Of a DNA stretch of 64,000 bases, positions 33,962-43,545 are shown piece after piece. The number at the start of each line of letters is the position of its first letter. Within the stretch, counting starts at the first letter, position 1. The stretch comes from Flavobacteriales bacterium UBA7690 (GTDB taxonomy: Bacteria > Bacteroidota > Bacteroidia > Flavobacteriales_F > PHOS-HE28), in NCBI GenBank assembly GCA_002482775.1, contig DLGQ01000039.1:67054-131053 (forward strand), given 5' to 3'. The notes under the pieces are model-generated. The model was not told where the DNA came from. It was given only the letters and a program-made list of their open reading frames with translations, and made no database searches. A program made the position numbers and the translations under genes.

Positions 33962-36786
33962 TCCGGCTTCTGCGTGGTGCGCCATTCCCAACCGAGCGCA
34001 CCGATCACCAACAGGAGCAACAACGCGCTCGAAGCCATCGCCAACGGACGCGAGGTGTTGTACGGCTTGCTCTCCACTTTGAAGACGATGGCGTGTTCGC
34101 CTGCGGGTACGGCCATCGCGCGCAGCACGTAATCCGCACGTACGTGATCGGCAGGTTGGCCGTCGATGGTGACCGTCCAATCGGGACCGTACCAGATCTC
34201 GCTGAAGACCACCACACCACCGTTCTGCGACCGTACGTTGTAGGTGAGTTCGTTGGTCTCGTACTCCGTCAATTCAACGCTGGCTGATGGATCGGCGATG
34301 GCTTTGGCATCACCCAACTGCGTCTTGTACCGTTCATCGATGAGCACGGTGCGCGATGGATCGATGTTGCCCAGCTCGGTGATCTCCTCATCGCCGTTCT
34401 TCACCCACTTCACCTCATCCACGAACCAGCCTGCACCGTAGGCATTGCTGTTGCGGATCGGCGGACGCTCCGGGTTGTAGACGAGGTAGCGCGTGTTCAA
34501 CATGTTGAGGACACCTTCTTTCGCGAGCAAGCTGTCGATCTGCGGAAGTGATGTGCCGCCTTGCAACAAGCCCCCTACACGTTGCATCGCACCGGTGAGG
34601 TGGAACTCGATCAGCTCTTGGTAACGCTTCAACTTGGCGCCGTGGTAACCGCCGAGGCTGCGATGGAAGTAGCTCGCTTTGGTATCGTTGAAGGGGTTGT
34701 TCAACCCCAGGACACGGTAATCCGCATGGCGGCGCAGGCTGCTGAAACGCTCGGCGAGTTCCACTTCAGGCTTCACAAATTTTTCGCCCGACTCCTTCAA
34801 CCGTGCCATACGGGCCTTGTGTTCCGCTTCTGCTTCGGGCGACCATTCGGCTTCGAGGATCGCTTTGTCGGCCGCGTCGGGTTTGTACGGCCGCTTGAAT
34901 TCCTCCGCATCCACCCACTTCGCATAACGCCCGCGCTCTTTCTCGTTGTGCATGTAGCGCTTGTCCACCGTCCACTGATCCAGCAGGAACAACGCACCGA
35001 GGCCCGCGACCAAGACCACCTTGCCGATCTTCTTCTTCCCGAAGAAATAGACCAACGCACCGGCCGCCACCACGAAGGCGAAGCTTCGCCAGACATCGGC
35101 GGTGAAGATGCCGATGCGCACAGCCTTCAACTCGTCCACGAAGACGCGTACTTGCGCTTCCATAGCGGGTGAATCCTCGGCCTGTTGCGCCAACATCACT
35201 TGTTCCTGATCGCTCACGAAACTGAAGAAGGTGTCCGGCGCGAGGCCCATGCCCAATAACACCACGAGCACCGATCCCATCGCGATCAACGAACGTTTCT
35301 CCATTACCTTGTCCCAGCCGCCGTTGCGGATGAGGCGGTCGAGGTAGAGGATCGCCAGCACCGGCGCGGCCAATTCCACGATAACGAGGATGATGGTGAC
35401 CGCGCGGAACTTATCGTAACCGGGCACGTTATCCAGGAAGAAGTCGGTGAGCGGCATCAGGTTGCGGCCCCACGAAAGCATCAACGTGAGGAGCAATGCA
35501 CTGAAGAGCGCATACACCAGGCCGTCGCGCATGAGCCAGAGACCAGCCAGCAGGTAGAGGATGATGACCGCACCGGCCAACAGCGATGCTTTGATGCCGC
35601 CCACGTGAGCCACGGCCACCGAAGGGTCGAACGGTGCGGCGTTGGAGATCATGATCTGCAAGAGGATCACCAGCAGCGAACCGAGCAGCCACCAGCGGTC
35701 GCGCCCTTCGGCTTGCATCAACAACATCAGCATCAGCAGGATCACGATCACGCCCACGTACTGCGGACCGCTCGTGCTGATCTGATCGCCCCAATAGCGG
35801 TTCATCTGGGCGAGGTTCTGGCGGTAGCGTTGATCCGCACCTGCCAGCTCCGGACCGTTGCCGATCATGCTGGAGTAGCCGCCCTTCGCATCGGGCACCA
35901 ACAAGGTGAACGACTCCTGTTTGCCGTAGCTGTACGTGGTGATGTAGTCGCGGTCCAGACCCGCTGTCCGCAGGCCTTCAGCGGAAGAACCATCCGCCTG
36001 TATGGTGAGCTCGCTCTTGCCGCGCGTGCTGTACTTGCCGTATTCCATCGTGCTCCACAACACACCCAGGTTGCACAACACCGCCAGGCCAGCAGCGATG
36101 GCACCCAAACCCGAACGTTTGGTAAAATCCACCAGCTGCTTCTCGCGCACCGCACGCATCAATTCGGCAAGCACGAAGAGCAGTAATAAGATCGCGAGGT
36201 AGTAGGTTACCTGCAGGTGGTTCTGCATGATCTGCAAGCCGAGGAATAAGCCCAGCAGCGCTGCACCCAGGATCATCCGTCCACGGTACAGGAGGTACAG
36301 CCCGCCGAGCACCATGGGCATGTAGCCGATGGCGTTGGCCTTGCTGGTGTGGCCCGCAGGAAGGATCACGAAGAAGTAACTGGAGAAGGCGAAGGCGATG
36401 GCACCGATCACACTGAGCCACGGATCCACCTTCAGGATGCGCAGCAGGACGAACATGCCCATCAGGTACAGGAAGAGGAAATTGGCCGGCCTCGGCAGGA
36501 AACCGTGGAAAAGCGAATCGGCGTAAGTGAGCAGGTTCGCTGTCCACTTGACCGAGATCTGGTAGGCGGGCATGCCGCTGAACATGCTGCCGGTCCAGAG
36601 GGCCTCTTCGCCCGTGGCGTCCCGGTGCTCGTCCACCTCGTGGGCCATGCCCATCCACTGCTTGATGTCGTGCTGGTCCAGCTGTTTGCCGTCCAGCATG
36701 GGGCTGAAGTAGACCAAGCTGAGCACATAGAACAGGACCAGGGCCGCGAACACGGGCACCAGGCGCTTCCAGGGGATGGAATTCAT
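33958..36786 (-). CDS. YfhO family membrane protein
   Basis: A 942-residue polytopic membrane protein with about 12 to 13 hydrophobic segments and a long extracytoplasmic C-terminal domain. Family landmarks are FSPMLDGKQLDQHDIKQW (an Asp-rich loop after the first segment), SGMPAYQIS and ILPAGHTSKANAIGYMPMVLGGLYLLY. YfhO proteins belong to the GT-C-like superfamily and in Firmicutes add sugars to lipoteichoic acid. Here a role in glycosylating an envelope lipid or polymer is inferred. It starts 14 nt after the small DUF4834-like gene and is coupled to a GT4 gene downstream. Confidence 0.88.
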   Translation of the reverse strand: MNSIPWKRLVPVFAALVLFYVLSLVYFSPMLDGKQLDQHDIKQWMGMAHEVDEHRDATGEEALWTGSMFSGMPAYQISVKWTANLLTYADSLFHGFLPRPANFLFLYLMGMFVLLRILKVDPWLSVIGAIAFAFSSYFFVILPAGHTSKANAIGYMPMVLGGLYLLYRGRMILGAALLGLFLGLQIMQNHLQVTYYLAILLLLFVLAELMRAVREKQLVDFTKRSGLGAIAAGLAVLCNLGVLWSTMEYGKYSTRGKSELTIQADGSSAEGLRTAGLDRDYITTYSYGKQESFTLLVPDAKGGYSSMIGNGPELAGADQRYRQNLAQMNRYWGDQISTSGPQYVGVIVILLMLMLLMQAEGRDRWWLLGSLLVILLQIMISNAAPFDPSVAVAHVGGIKASLLAGAVIILYLLAGLWLMRDGLVYALFSALLLTLMLSWGRNLMPLTDFFLDNVPGYDKFRAVTIILVIVELAAPVLAILYLDRLIRNGGWDKVMEKRSLIAMGSVLVVLLGMGLAPDTFFSFVSDQEQVMLAQQAEDSPAMEAQVRVFVDELKAVRIGIFTADVWRSFAFVVAAGALVYFFGKKKIGKVVLVAGLGALFLLDQWTVDKRYMHNEKERGRYAKWVDAEEFKRPYKPDAADKAILEAEWSPEAEAEHKARMARLKESGEKFVKPEVELAERFSSLRRHADYRVLGLNNPFNDTKASYFHRSLGGYHGAKLKRYQELIEFHLTGAMQRVGGLLQGGTSLPQIDSLLAKEGVLNMLNTRYLVYNPERPPIRNSNAYGAGWFVDEVKWVKNGDEEITELGNIDPSRTVLIDERYKTQLGDAKAIADPSASVELTEYETNELTYNVRSQNGGVVVFSEIWYGPDWTVTIDGQPADHVRADYVLRAMAVPAGEHAIVFKVESKPYNTSRPLAMASSALLLLLVIGALGWEWRTTQKPE

Positions 36787-36800
36787 GGGTGGTTGGTGGT

Positions 36801-37043
36801 CTACTTGATCTCCTCGAAATCGGCATCCACGATGTTGCCGGGCGGTTTCCCGGAACGGTCCGCATCGCCGGGCCGCTCTATCCTTACCTCGCCCGCAGGA
36901 CGTTGTGGCTCATTGGTGCGCCGCGCCGGTGGCGGGTCCTTGGCGCGCTGGTACCGTAGGATCATGCGCAGGACCATCCAAGCCAGCACCAACAGGAGGA
37001 TGGTGCGCAAGGTGCCGTTGAAACTGGCTTCTACAACGTTCAT
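36801..37043 (-). CDS. DUF4834-like small membrane protein
   Basis: An 80-residue protein with one N-terminal hydrophobic segment (TILLLVLAWMVLRMIL), a basic juxtamembrane stretch, a Pro- and Arg-rich linker, and a C-terminus GNIVDADFEEIK. The terminal acidic DFEEI motif is typical of DUF4834 proteins in Bacteroidota, which are encoded next to YfhO. Function unknown. It is the first gene of the operon that continues with YfhO. Confidence 0.75.
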   Translation of the reverse strand: MNVVEASFNGTLRTILLLVLAWMVLRMILRYQRAKDPPPARRTNEPQRPAGEVRIERPGDADRSGKPPGNIVDADFEEIK

Positions 37044-37053
37044 CGGAAGCGGC

Positions 37054-37061
37054 CAAAGATA
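37054..37061 (-). promoter_or_regulatory. Candidate -7 element TATCTTTG
   Basis: TATCTTTG on the minus strand is a full match to TAnnTTTG and lies 10 nt before ATG 37043. It would drive the DUF4834-YfhO-glycosyltransferase operon with a very short leader. Confidence 0.55.
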
Positions 37062-37091
37062 GTCCCCGGCCTTTGCCCGGCCCCAGAACCG

Positions 37092-37099
37092 TACCTTCG
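37092..37099 (+). promoter_or_regulatory. Candidate -7 element TACCTTCG
   Basis: TACCTTCG lies 53 nt before the helicase ATG and matches TAnnTTTG at seven of eight positions. It sits back to back with the minus-strand element at 37054. Confidence 0.45.
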
Positions 37100-37152
37100 C
37101 GGCCGTTACGCGCTAGGCAAGCGCTTCGCCACTCCCCTTTTCCCACCTGAAG

Positions 37153-39090
37153 ATGTCCTCTTTTGAAGCGCTCGGTCTACGTGCCGAAACCCTCCAGTCC
37201 CTTACCACGATCGGCTTCACCACACCTACTCCCGTGCAGGAGCAGGCCATTCCCCTGTTGCTGACGACCGAGAAGGATGTTGTGGCCCTGGCACAGACCG
37301 GCACCGGCAAAACGGCCGCCTTCGGCTTGCCCATGCTGGAGTTCCTGGATCCGCAGGACAAAACGATCCAAAGCCTGATCCTGGCCCCTACACGCGAGTT
37401 GTGCGTTCAGATCGCCAAGGACTTGGAGCGTTTCAGCGCCAACTTGAAGGGAACGCGTATCGTGGCGGTGTACGGCGGTGCCAGCATCCGCGACCAGATC
37501 CGCGACATCCAACGCGGCGCACAGATCATCGTGGCCACACCCGGCCGCCTGCTGGACCTGATCGGCCGTGGGGTGATGGACCTGACCACCGTTGGCGTTG
37601 TTGTGTTGGACGAGGCCGACGAGATGCTGAACATGGGTTTCCAAGAGGACCTCACAGAGATCCTGGAGAAGACCCCCGAGAACAAGAAGACCTGGCTCTT
37701 CAGCGCTACGATGAGCAGCGACGTGCGCCGCATCGCGAAGCGCTACATGCGTGAGTTCGAAGAGGTGAGCGTGGGGCCTGCCAACAGCGCTGCGGCCGCC
37801 ATCCAGCACCAATACTGCGTGGTACACTCCAAGGACCGTTTCGCGGCCTTGAAGCGTTTCATCGATGCCGATGCCGACCTGTTCGCCATCGTCTTCTGCC
37901 GCACCAAACACGAGACACAAGACCTGGCCACGGCCTTGGTGCGCGACGGCTACAACGCCGATGCCATCCACGGCGACCTTTCCCAGGCGCAACGCGATCA
38001 CGTGATGGGCCGCTACCGTGCCCGCAGCATCCGCATGCTGATCGCGACGGACGTGGCGGCGCGCGGGATCGACGTGAAGGACGTGACGCACGTGTTCCAC
38101 TTCGACCTGCCGGGTGAAGCCGAGAACTACACGCACCGCAGTGGCCGTACAGGCCGTGCCGGACGCGCGGGGATCTCGCTCAGCATCATCGGTGTGCGCG
38201 ACGTGAACAAGATCCGCCAGCTGGAACGTGCGCTGAAGACACACTTCACCTATGTGCGTGTGCCCGGCGGTGCCGAGATCGGCAAGCAGCAAGTGGTGGC
38301 CTACATGAAGCGCTTGAAGAGCGTGGAGGTGGACAGCGAAGGCTTGGAAGAACTGCTCTCCGAAGCCCGTACCGAATTGATGAGCTTCGAGAAGGAAGAG
38401 CTGATCGATCGGTTCATGAGCCTCGCGTTCAACCGCATCATCGAAGCGCACCGGACCTCGTTCGACCTGAACGTGGACATGAGCCGCAAGGACCACAGCG
38501 CCCGCGCGGAACGTCCGTCTTCGCTGGAGCGCTTCAGCACCGGCCGCCAGATGTTCATCAACCTGGGCACGGCGGATGGTTTCGACAAGGGCAAGATGCT
38601 CGGCTACGTCTGCGGCATCAGCGGCATCAGCGGCGAGCTGATCGGCCGCATGTTGATCAAGGACGTGTACTCCTTCATCGACATCGAACCGGACCACTTC
38701 GAGCAGGTGAAGAACTCCTTCAACAACGCCAACTACAAAGGCCGCAGCGTGCGTGTGGATGAAGCCGCCGGTGGAAGCAAAGGCGGCGAGCCGCGCCCCA
38801 GCGGTGGCGGATACAAAGGTGGAGGCGGCGGTGGTGGCTACAAAGGCGGTGGCGGTGGCTATCGTGGTGGCGGCGACCGTGGCGGTTACCAGGGCGGCAA
38901 CGACCGTGGCGGGGATCGCGGTGGATACCAAGGTGGCCAAGGTGCCCCAGGTGCCCGTCAGGAGCAGAGCAGCTACCGTGGCAACAACGACCGTCCGGCT
39001 GCTGATCGCCCGGCGCGCGGTGGATTCCAGAAAAAGGAAGGCTTCTACGAGCCCAAGCCGAAGTTCCCGAAGAAGGAGCGCAAGAGCTGA
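37153..39090 (+). CDS. DEAD-box ATP-dependent RNA helicase with Gly/Arg-rich tail
   Basis: A 645-residue helicase of the DeaD/CshA type. The Q motif is near residues 4-30 (FEALGLRAETLQSL and TPTPVQ), AQTGTGKT at 47-54, PTRELCVQ, DEAD at 153-156, FSATM near 186, and the C-terminal RecA domain has RGIDVKDV and HRSGRTGRAGRAG. An RNA-binding domain (DbpA type) lies near 490-560 (INLGTADGFDKGKMLGYVCG). The tail from about residue 550 is rich in Gly and Arg with YKGGGGG and DRGGYQGG repeats, as in RNA-binding RGG tails. It probably unwinds structured RNA during ribosome assembly and cold growth. Confidence 0.95.
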   Translation: MSSFEALGLRAETLQSLTTIGFTTPTPVQEQAIPLLLTTEKDVVALAQTGTGKTAAFGLPMLEFLDPQDKTIQSLILAPTRELCVQIAKDLERFSANLKGTRIVAVYGGASIRDQIRDIQRGAQIIVATPGRLLDLIGRGVMDLTTVGVVVLDEADEMLNMGFQEDLTEILEKTPENKKTWLFSATMSSDVRRIAKRYMREFEEVSVGPANSAAAAIQHQYCVVHSKDRFAALKRFIDADADLFAIVFCRTKHETQDLATALVRDGYNADAIHGDLSQAQRDHVMGRYRARSIRMLIATDVAARGIDVKDVTHVFHFDLPGEAENYTHRSGRTGRAGRAGISLSIIGVRDVNKIRQLERALKTHFTYVRVPGGAEIGKQQVVAYMKRLKSVEVDSEGLEELLSEARTELMSFEKEELIDRFMSLAFNRIIEAHRTSFDLNVDMSRKDHSARAERPSSLERFSTGRQMFINLGTADGFDKGKMLGYVCGISGISGELIGRMLIKDVYSFIDIEPDHFEQVKNSFNNANYKGRSVRVDEAAGGSKGGEPRPSGGGYKGGGGGGGYKGGGGGYRGGGDRGGYQGGNDRGGDRGGYQGGQGAPGARQEQSSYRGNNDRPAADRPARGGFQKKEGFYEPKPKFPKKERKS

Positions 39091-39177
39091 TCTGATCCAC
39101 TCCACCCACCCGAGGCGGGCAAGTTCGTGGTGACCGGCGTTGCCGAGGCGTTCCGTTGACAACGATCTTCGCGGGGT

Positions 39178-39720
39178 ATGGACATCCGCACACAACTACT
39201 GAAAGAGCATAGCCGCCGGAACACGGAGGCCATTGCACATTTCGTTGGCCACGACGCACAGCGCTTCGCGGAGCTGATGAAGTTGGTGCTGGCGAACGAG
39301 CCGCGCGTGGCCCAGCGTGCGGCCTATGCCATGAGCGTTGCGTGTGAAGAGAACCCACATCTGACCACCCCGTACCTGAAGCAGCTGATCGATGTGCTGG
39401 ACCAGGATGTGCATGACGGCATCCACCGGAACAGCATCCGCATAATGCAGTTCTGCGCGTTGCCGAAGAGGCTTCACGGCCGGATCACCGAGACCATGTT
39501 CTTGCGGATCGCGGAACCTCGGCACAGCATCGCCGTGCGCGCCTTCGCGATCACCGTTGCCGAGCGTATGGTGAAGCTTTACCCGGAGCTACGGGATGAA
39601 TTCAAGCTCCTGCTGGAGGCTGCGCTGCGGGTGGATCCCGGACCGGCGATACGGTCGCGCGCTACCAAGGCACTGAAAGCACTGGAGCGCCACTTGCGCA
39701 CCGCCACACCACATCGGTGA
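39178..39720 (+). CDS. HEAT-like repeat protein of unknown function
   Basis: A 180-residue, almost all-helical cytoplasmic protein. Successive helix pairs such as RVAQRAAYAMSVACEENP, DGIHRNSIRIMQFCALP and HSIAVRAFAITVAERMVKLYPEL have the spacing of HEAT/ARM repeats. There is no signal peptide or catalytic motif. The start ATG 39178 follows a GATCTTCG sequence that resembles a -7 element, 6 nt upstream. The protein may be a scaffold. I do not recognise a specific family. Confidence 0.7.
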   Translation: MDIRTQLLKEHSRRNTEAIAHFVGHDAQRFAELMKLVLANEPRVAQRAAYAMSVACEENPHLTTPYLKQLIDVLDQDVHDGIHRNSIRIMQFCALPKRLHGRITETMFLRIAEPRHSIAVRAFAITVAERMVKLYPELRDEFKLLLEAALRVDPGPAIRSRATKALKALERHLRTATPHR

Positions 39721-39901
39721 GGCCGATACAACGCGGGCAACTTGCCGAGGCTCTTCGTAGTCATGTCCGTACCGGTCGAACAAGTCGGCCACTCCCCACC
39801 AGCACGACCAGCCGAATTCATCAACCCCGATCCCCGGTTCGTCGGGTCCGAGCACTACCTTCACCATGGGTCTTCTCACCTTGGCTCTCCGATCATCTAC
39901 C

Positions 39902-42900
39902 ATGCGTTCACTCCTCCCCGTTCTAGCCTTTCTCCTCGCTTCACTCACCAACGCCCAGCAGATCAGCATCACGGCGGGTTCGGCCACGAGTTGCTCGGGG
40001 GTGATCGAAGACTCCGGAGGGCCCAACGGTTCGTATTCCGACAACGAGAATTTCACCCTCACCATTTGTCCGGACGTGCCCGGCAATGTGATCTACCTCA
40101 ACTGGTTCGTATTCAACCTGAGCAACCAAGGTGGCCCTGGCAACCCGGCGGACAACATCACCATCTATGACGGTGACAACACCAGCGCTACCTCCTTGGG
40201 ATCCTACTCCGGCAGCGCGCTGCAGAACCTGATCGTGAGCGGAACGGTGTTCAACACCAGCGGCTGCCTCACCTTGGTCTTCCGCAGCAACAACGGAGGT
40301 ATCGGCGACTTCGCAGCAGGCTTCCAGTGTACCGTGCCCTGCCTCAACCCCACATCGGTGGCTACCATGACCGAGGCTGCGCCCGCATTGATCTGCCAGG
40401 GAGAAGCCGTGACCTTCGACGGAACAGGATCCACCGCCCAGAACGATTTCAACATCGTGCAATACCTGTGGGACTGGGATGACGGAACGGTGGATAGCAC
40501 CAGCGGCCCCATTGCCACGCACGTCTTCGACGATGATGGCGAACATGTGGTGCAACTGTATGTAACGGACGACAACGATTGCCGCAACCTGAACCTGACC
40601 GACCTGCAGATCCTGGTGAGCACCACGCCCACCTTCAGCCCTACGGACGAAAGTCTGGAAACCTGCTTCGGCGAAACGGTGGAGATCTTCGGTGGAGCAC
40701 TACCTACCACATGGACAGGGATCCCCGATGCGAACTTCGGCGAAGGCATCTTCCTTCCGGATGATGTGGGCCTGCCGTTCACCTCTACGCTCACCTTTGA
40801 ACAGTTCGATTTCGGCCAGTTGGTAACGAGCCTTACCGACATCGAGTCCATCTGCGTGGAGATGGAACACACCTTCATGGGTGATCTCGTGCTGCAGGTG
40901 ATCTGCCCCAACGGTCAATCCATGATCTTCCACCAACAAGGTGGCGGCGGCACGTATCTCGGGTCGCCGAACGACCTGGACAGCAACGACGATCCGATCT
41001 TCGGGGAATGTTGGGAATACTGCTGGAGCCCTACGGCCACCAACGGAACATGGGTAGAGAACGTGGATGCCGGCGGCATGACCACCCCTTCCGGCACTCC
41101 ACAGAGCGGATCGATGAACCCCGGAACCTACGAGCCGGTGCAGACCTTCAACAACCTGATCGGCTGCCCGCTCAACGGCGACTGGACCTATCAAAGCACC
41201 GACCTCTGGGGTGCTGATAACGGCTTCATCTGCTCGTGGTCCATGAACTTCAACCCGGACATCATTCCGGATGTCACCACCTTCACGCCATCCTTCGGAC
41301 CTGATGCCGACTCCAGCGCATGGACCGGCGGCACCACCCCCGACCTGATCTCCGCGAATGGCGACACGATCACCTTCACCGCTACGGTACCGGGCGAATA
41401 TCCTTTCGTGTATTCCGTTACCGACAACTTCGGCTGCACGTACGACACCACCATCACATTAACGGTCAACGAGCCGTTCGTGCTTGATGCCGGCGACGAT
41501 GTGGTGATGTGTTCCGACTCCATTCAACTTCAAGCCACGGTGGTGGGCGCTTCCACACCGTGCGAATGGACCCTGCAAATGGACGACTCCGCGTTCGATG
41601 GTTGGAACGGCGCTAGTCTCACCATCACCGTGGATGGCGTGGAAACGGACTACACTATGCCTTTCGGTGGAACCGCGACCGAACCCATCGCCGTGGTCGC
41701 CGGAGATGCCATCACATTGACCTACACGGCAGGCTTCTGGGAGAGTGAAGTGTCCTACGCCCTGCTCGACGACCAAGGCAACGTGCTCTTCTCCGATGGC
41801 CCCAACCCCGGCACGGGTGTAGTTTGGAACGGTACAGCTTCTTGCGACGGCGCGGACGGCATGGTCTGGTCGTGGTCGCCTGTCGAGGGCCTCTCCGACC
41901 CCACCGTTCCCGACCCCATGGTGTATATCACGAGCCCCACGATGTACGTGGTGAACACGCACATAATAGGCCACCCCATCTGCAACGCGCTAGACAGTGT
42001 TTTCGTGGACATCGACCCCGGTTTGAACCCGGGCTTGGACTCGCTGGTGATCCTGTGCGCTACACCGCCTAGCTACCAACTGATCGACCTGCTGGCAGGA
42101 ACACCAGATGCGGGCGGGGTATGGACCAACGCCAACGGTGACGTGGTGCCCAGTGTGTTCGACCCGCAAGTGGACCCCGCTGGGGTTTACACCTACACAC
42201 TGGAAACCCCACTGGGTTGCACGGGCACTGCTGATGTGGAGATCCAGATACTACCAGCCAGCGACCCCAGTTGTTGCGGCGTGGCGGATGCCGGACCCGA
42301 TTCCACCATCTGCACCTTGCTCTACCAACTGAACGCTACACCAGGTAACACCGACGTGGGTGAATGGAGCGGACCTGCGGGGTACGTCTTCGACAACGCA
42401 CAGGATCCACAGACCAACGTTACCGCACCGGACAGTGGACCCGCGATGTTCTACTGGACAGAGGACGATGGAGTCCTGTGCTACCTGATCGACAGTGTGA
42501 CCATCACCTTCACCCGGCCGCTGATGGCCACCACCGTGTTGAGCGATGCCATCTGCTTCGAGGCCTGCGATGGTACCGCACTGGTGAGCGTGACCGGCGG
42601 CAACGGCGACTTCACGTACACATGGAGCGACACGACCTTGGCGGACACCAGCTACATCGAGACGTTCTGCGCTGGGGATCATGGGGTGACCATCACCGAC
42701 GAGAATGGATGCTTCACCTCGACCGAATTCACGATCAGTCAACCCGTATTGTTGCAGATAGACAGTGTGAGCCATGTGCTGCCGTGGTGCCATGGTGATG
42801 AGAACGGTTCCATCTCCATCTACGATCCAGAAGCAGTGGAATACAGTTTTGATGGTGGCGTGACCTTCTCCACTTCCACCCTCGCCGAAGAACTCGGCAC

Positions 42901-43519
42901 CGGCTTGTACGATCTGCAGATCCGCAACGCTGCCGGTTGTGTGGGCACGCTCGCCTACAATTTGCCAGAGCCTCCGCAAGTGATCGCCGAATTCATCCAC
43001 GGTCCGGACCCCGCCAATGTGGAGGCCCCGACGATCACCTTCGGCAACCTCTCCCAGAACTCCATTGCGTGGGCTTGGGATATCGCTGGTCTCGCCACCT
43101 CCGACGCGCTGCATCCGCAATACACCTTCACCAACAAGGTACCCGACACCTACGAGGTCTGCCTGATCGCACGTGACGCCAACGCTTGCGCGGATACCAT
43201 TTGCCACACGGTGATCATCAACGACGTGCTCTATACCTACATCCCCAATGCCTTCACACCGGATGGTGATGGGGAGAACGAAGGATGGAACGTGCACTTC
43301 AATGTGCCGGACGTGACCGGATTCGACCTGAAGGTGTATGACCGTTGGGGCAAGGTGGTCTTCGCGGCTACGGACCCGAACATCCGCTGGAACGGCACAC
43401 TGAACAATGGTGGAGGCGATATACTGAAACAAGACGTTTACGCCTACCGCGTGGTGTACCAGGTGAAAAGCACCGGTGGCGGACGTGAATATCTAGGCCA
43501 CGTGAGCTTGCTGAAGTGA
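39902..43519 (+). CDS. T9SS type B secreted multidomain protein
   Basis: A 1205-residue exported protein with signal peptide MRSLLPVLAFLLASLTNAQ. In order: a CUB-like domain (residues about 20-135, ITIYDGDN and FRSNNGG), a PKD domain (YLWDWDDGTVDS and VFDDDGEHVVQLYV), and a proprotein-convertase P-like domain (ICVEMEHTFMGDLVLQVICP, GTYLG, WTYQSTD). More Ig-like and PKD-like modules follow (DAGDDVVMCSDSIQLQA; DAGPDSTICTLLYQLNA). The end is a gliding-motility-type sorting domain (IPNAFTPDGDGENEGW, VYDRWGKVVF and DVYAYRVVYQV), which marks type IX export. ATG 39866 is an alternative start. The role is probably adhesive or structural; no enzyme motif was found. Confidence 0.88.
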   Translation: MRSLLPVLAFLLASLTNAQQISITAGSATSCSGVIEDSGGPNGSYSDNENFTLTICPDVPGNVIYLNWFVFNLSNQGGPGNPADNITIYDGDNTSATSLGSYSGSALQNLIVSGTVFNTSGCLTLVFRSNNGGIGDFAAGFQCTVPCLNPTSVATMTEAAPALICQGEAVTFDGTGSTAQNDFNIVQYLWDWDDGTVDSTSGPIATHVFDDDGEHVVQLYVTDDNDCRNLNLTDLQILVSTTPTFSPTDESLETCFGETVEIFGGALPTTWTGIPDANFGEGIFLPDDVGLPFTSTLTFEQFDFGQLVTSLTDIESICVEMEHTFMGDLVLQVICPNGQSMIFHQQGGGGTYLGSPNDLDSNDDPIFGECWEYCWSPTATNGTWVENVDAGGMTTPSGTPQSGSMNPGTYEPVQTFNNLIGCPLNGDWTYQSTDLWGADNGFICSWSMNFNPDIIPDVTTFTPSFGPDADSSAWTGGTTPDLISANGDTITFTATVPGEYPFVYSVTDNFGCTYDTTITLTVNEPFVLDAGDDVVMCSDSIQLQATVVGASTPCEWTLQMDDSAFDGWNGASLTITVDGVETDYTMPFGGTATEPIAVVAGDAITLTYTAGFWESEVSYALLDDQGNVLFSDGPNPGTGVVWNGTASCDGADGMVWSWSPVEGLSDPTVPDPMVYITSPTMYVVNTHIIGHPICNALDSVFVDIDPGLNPGLDSLVILCATPPSYQLIDLLAGTPDAGGVWTNANGDVVPSVFDPQVDPAGVYTYTLETPLGCTGTADVEIQILPASDPSCCGVADAGPDSTICTLLYQLNATPGNTDVGEWSGPAGYVFDNAQDPQTNVTAPDSGPAMFYWTEDDGVLCYLIDSVTITFTRPLMATTVLSDAICFEACDGTALVSVTGGNGDFTYTWSDTTLADTSYIETFCAGDHGVTITDENGCFTSTEFTISQPVLLQIDSVSHVLPWCHGDENGSISIYDPEAVEYSFDGGVTFSTSTLAEELGTGLYDLQIRNAAGCVGTLAYNLPEPPQVIAEFIHGPDPANVEAPTITFGNLSQNSIAWAWDIAGLATSDALHPQYTFTNKVPDTYEVCLIARDANACADTICHTVIINDVLYTYIPNAFTPDGDGENEGWNVHFNVPDVTGFDLKVYDRWGKVVFAATDPNIRWNGTLNNGGGDILKQDVYAYRVVYQVKSTGGGREYLGHVSLLK

Positions 43520-43545
43520 TCAGCGGGATCACCGCTGGCATGTTG

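Noticed and set aside
37177..39195. A 672-codon open frame antisense to the DEAD-box helicase
   Set aside because: It is rich in His and Ala with no family motif. It exists because of the high GC and codon bias of the helicase gene on the other strand.
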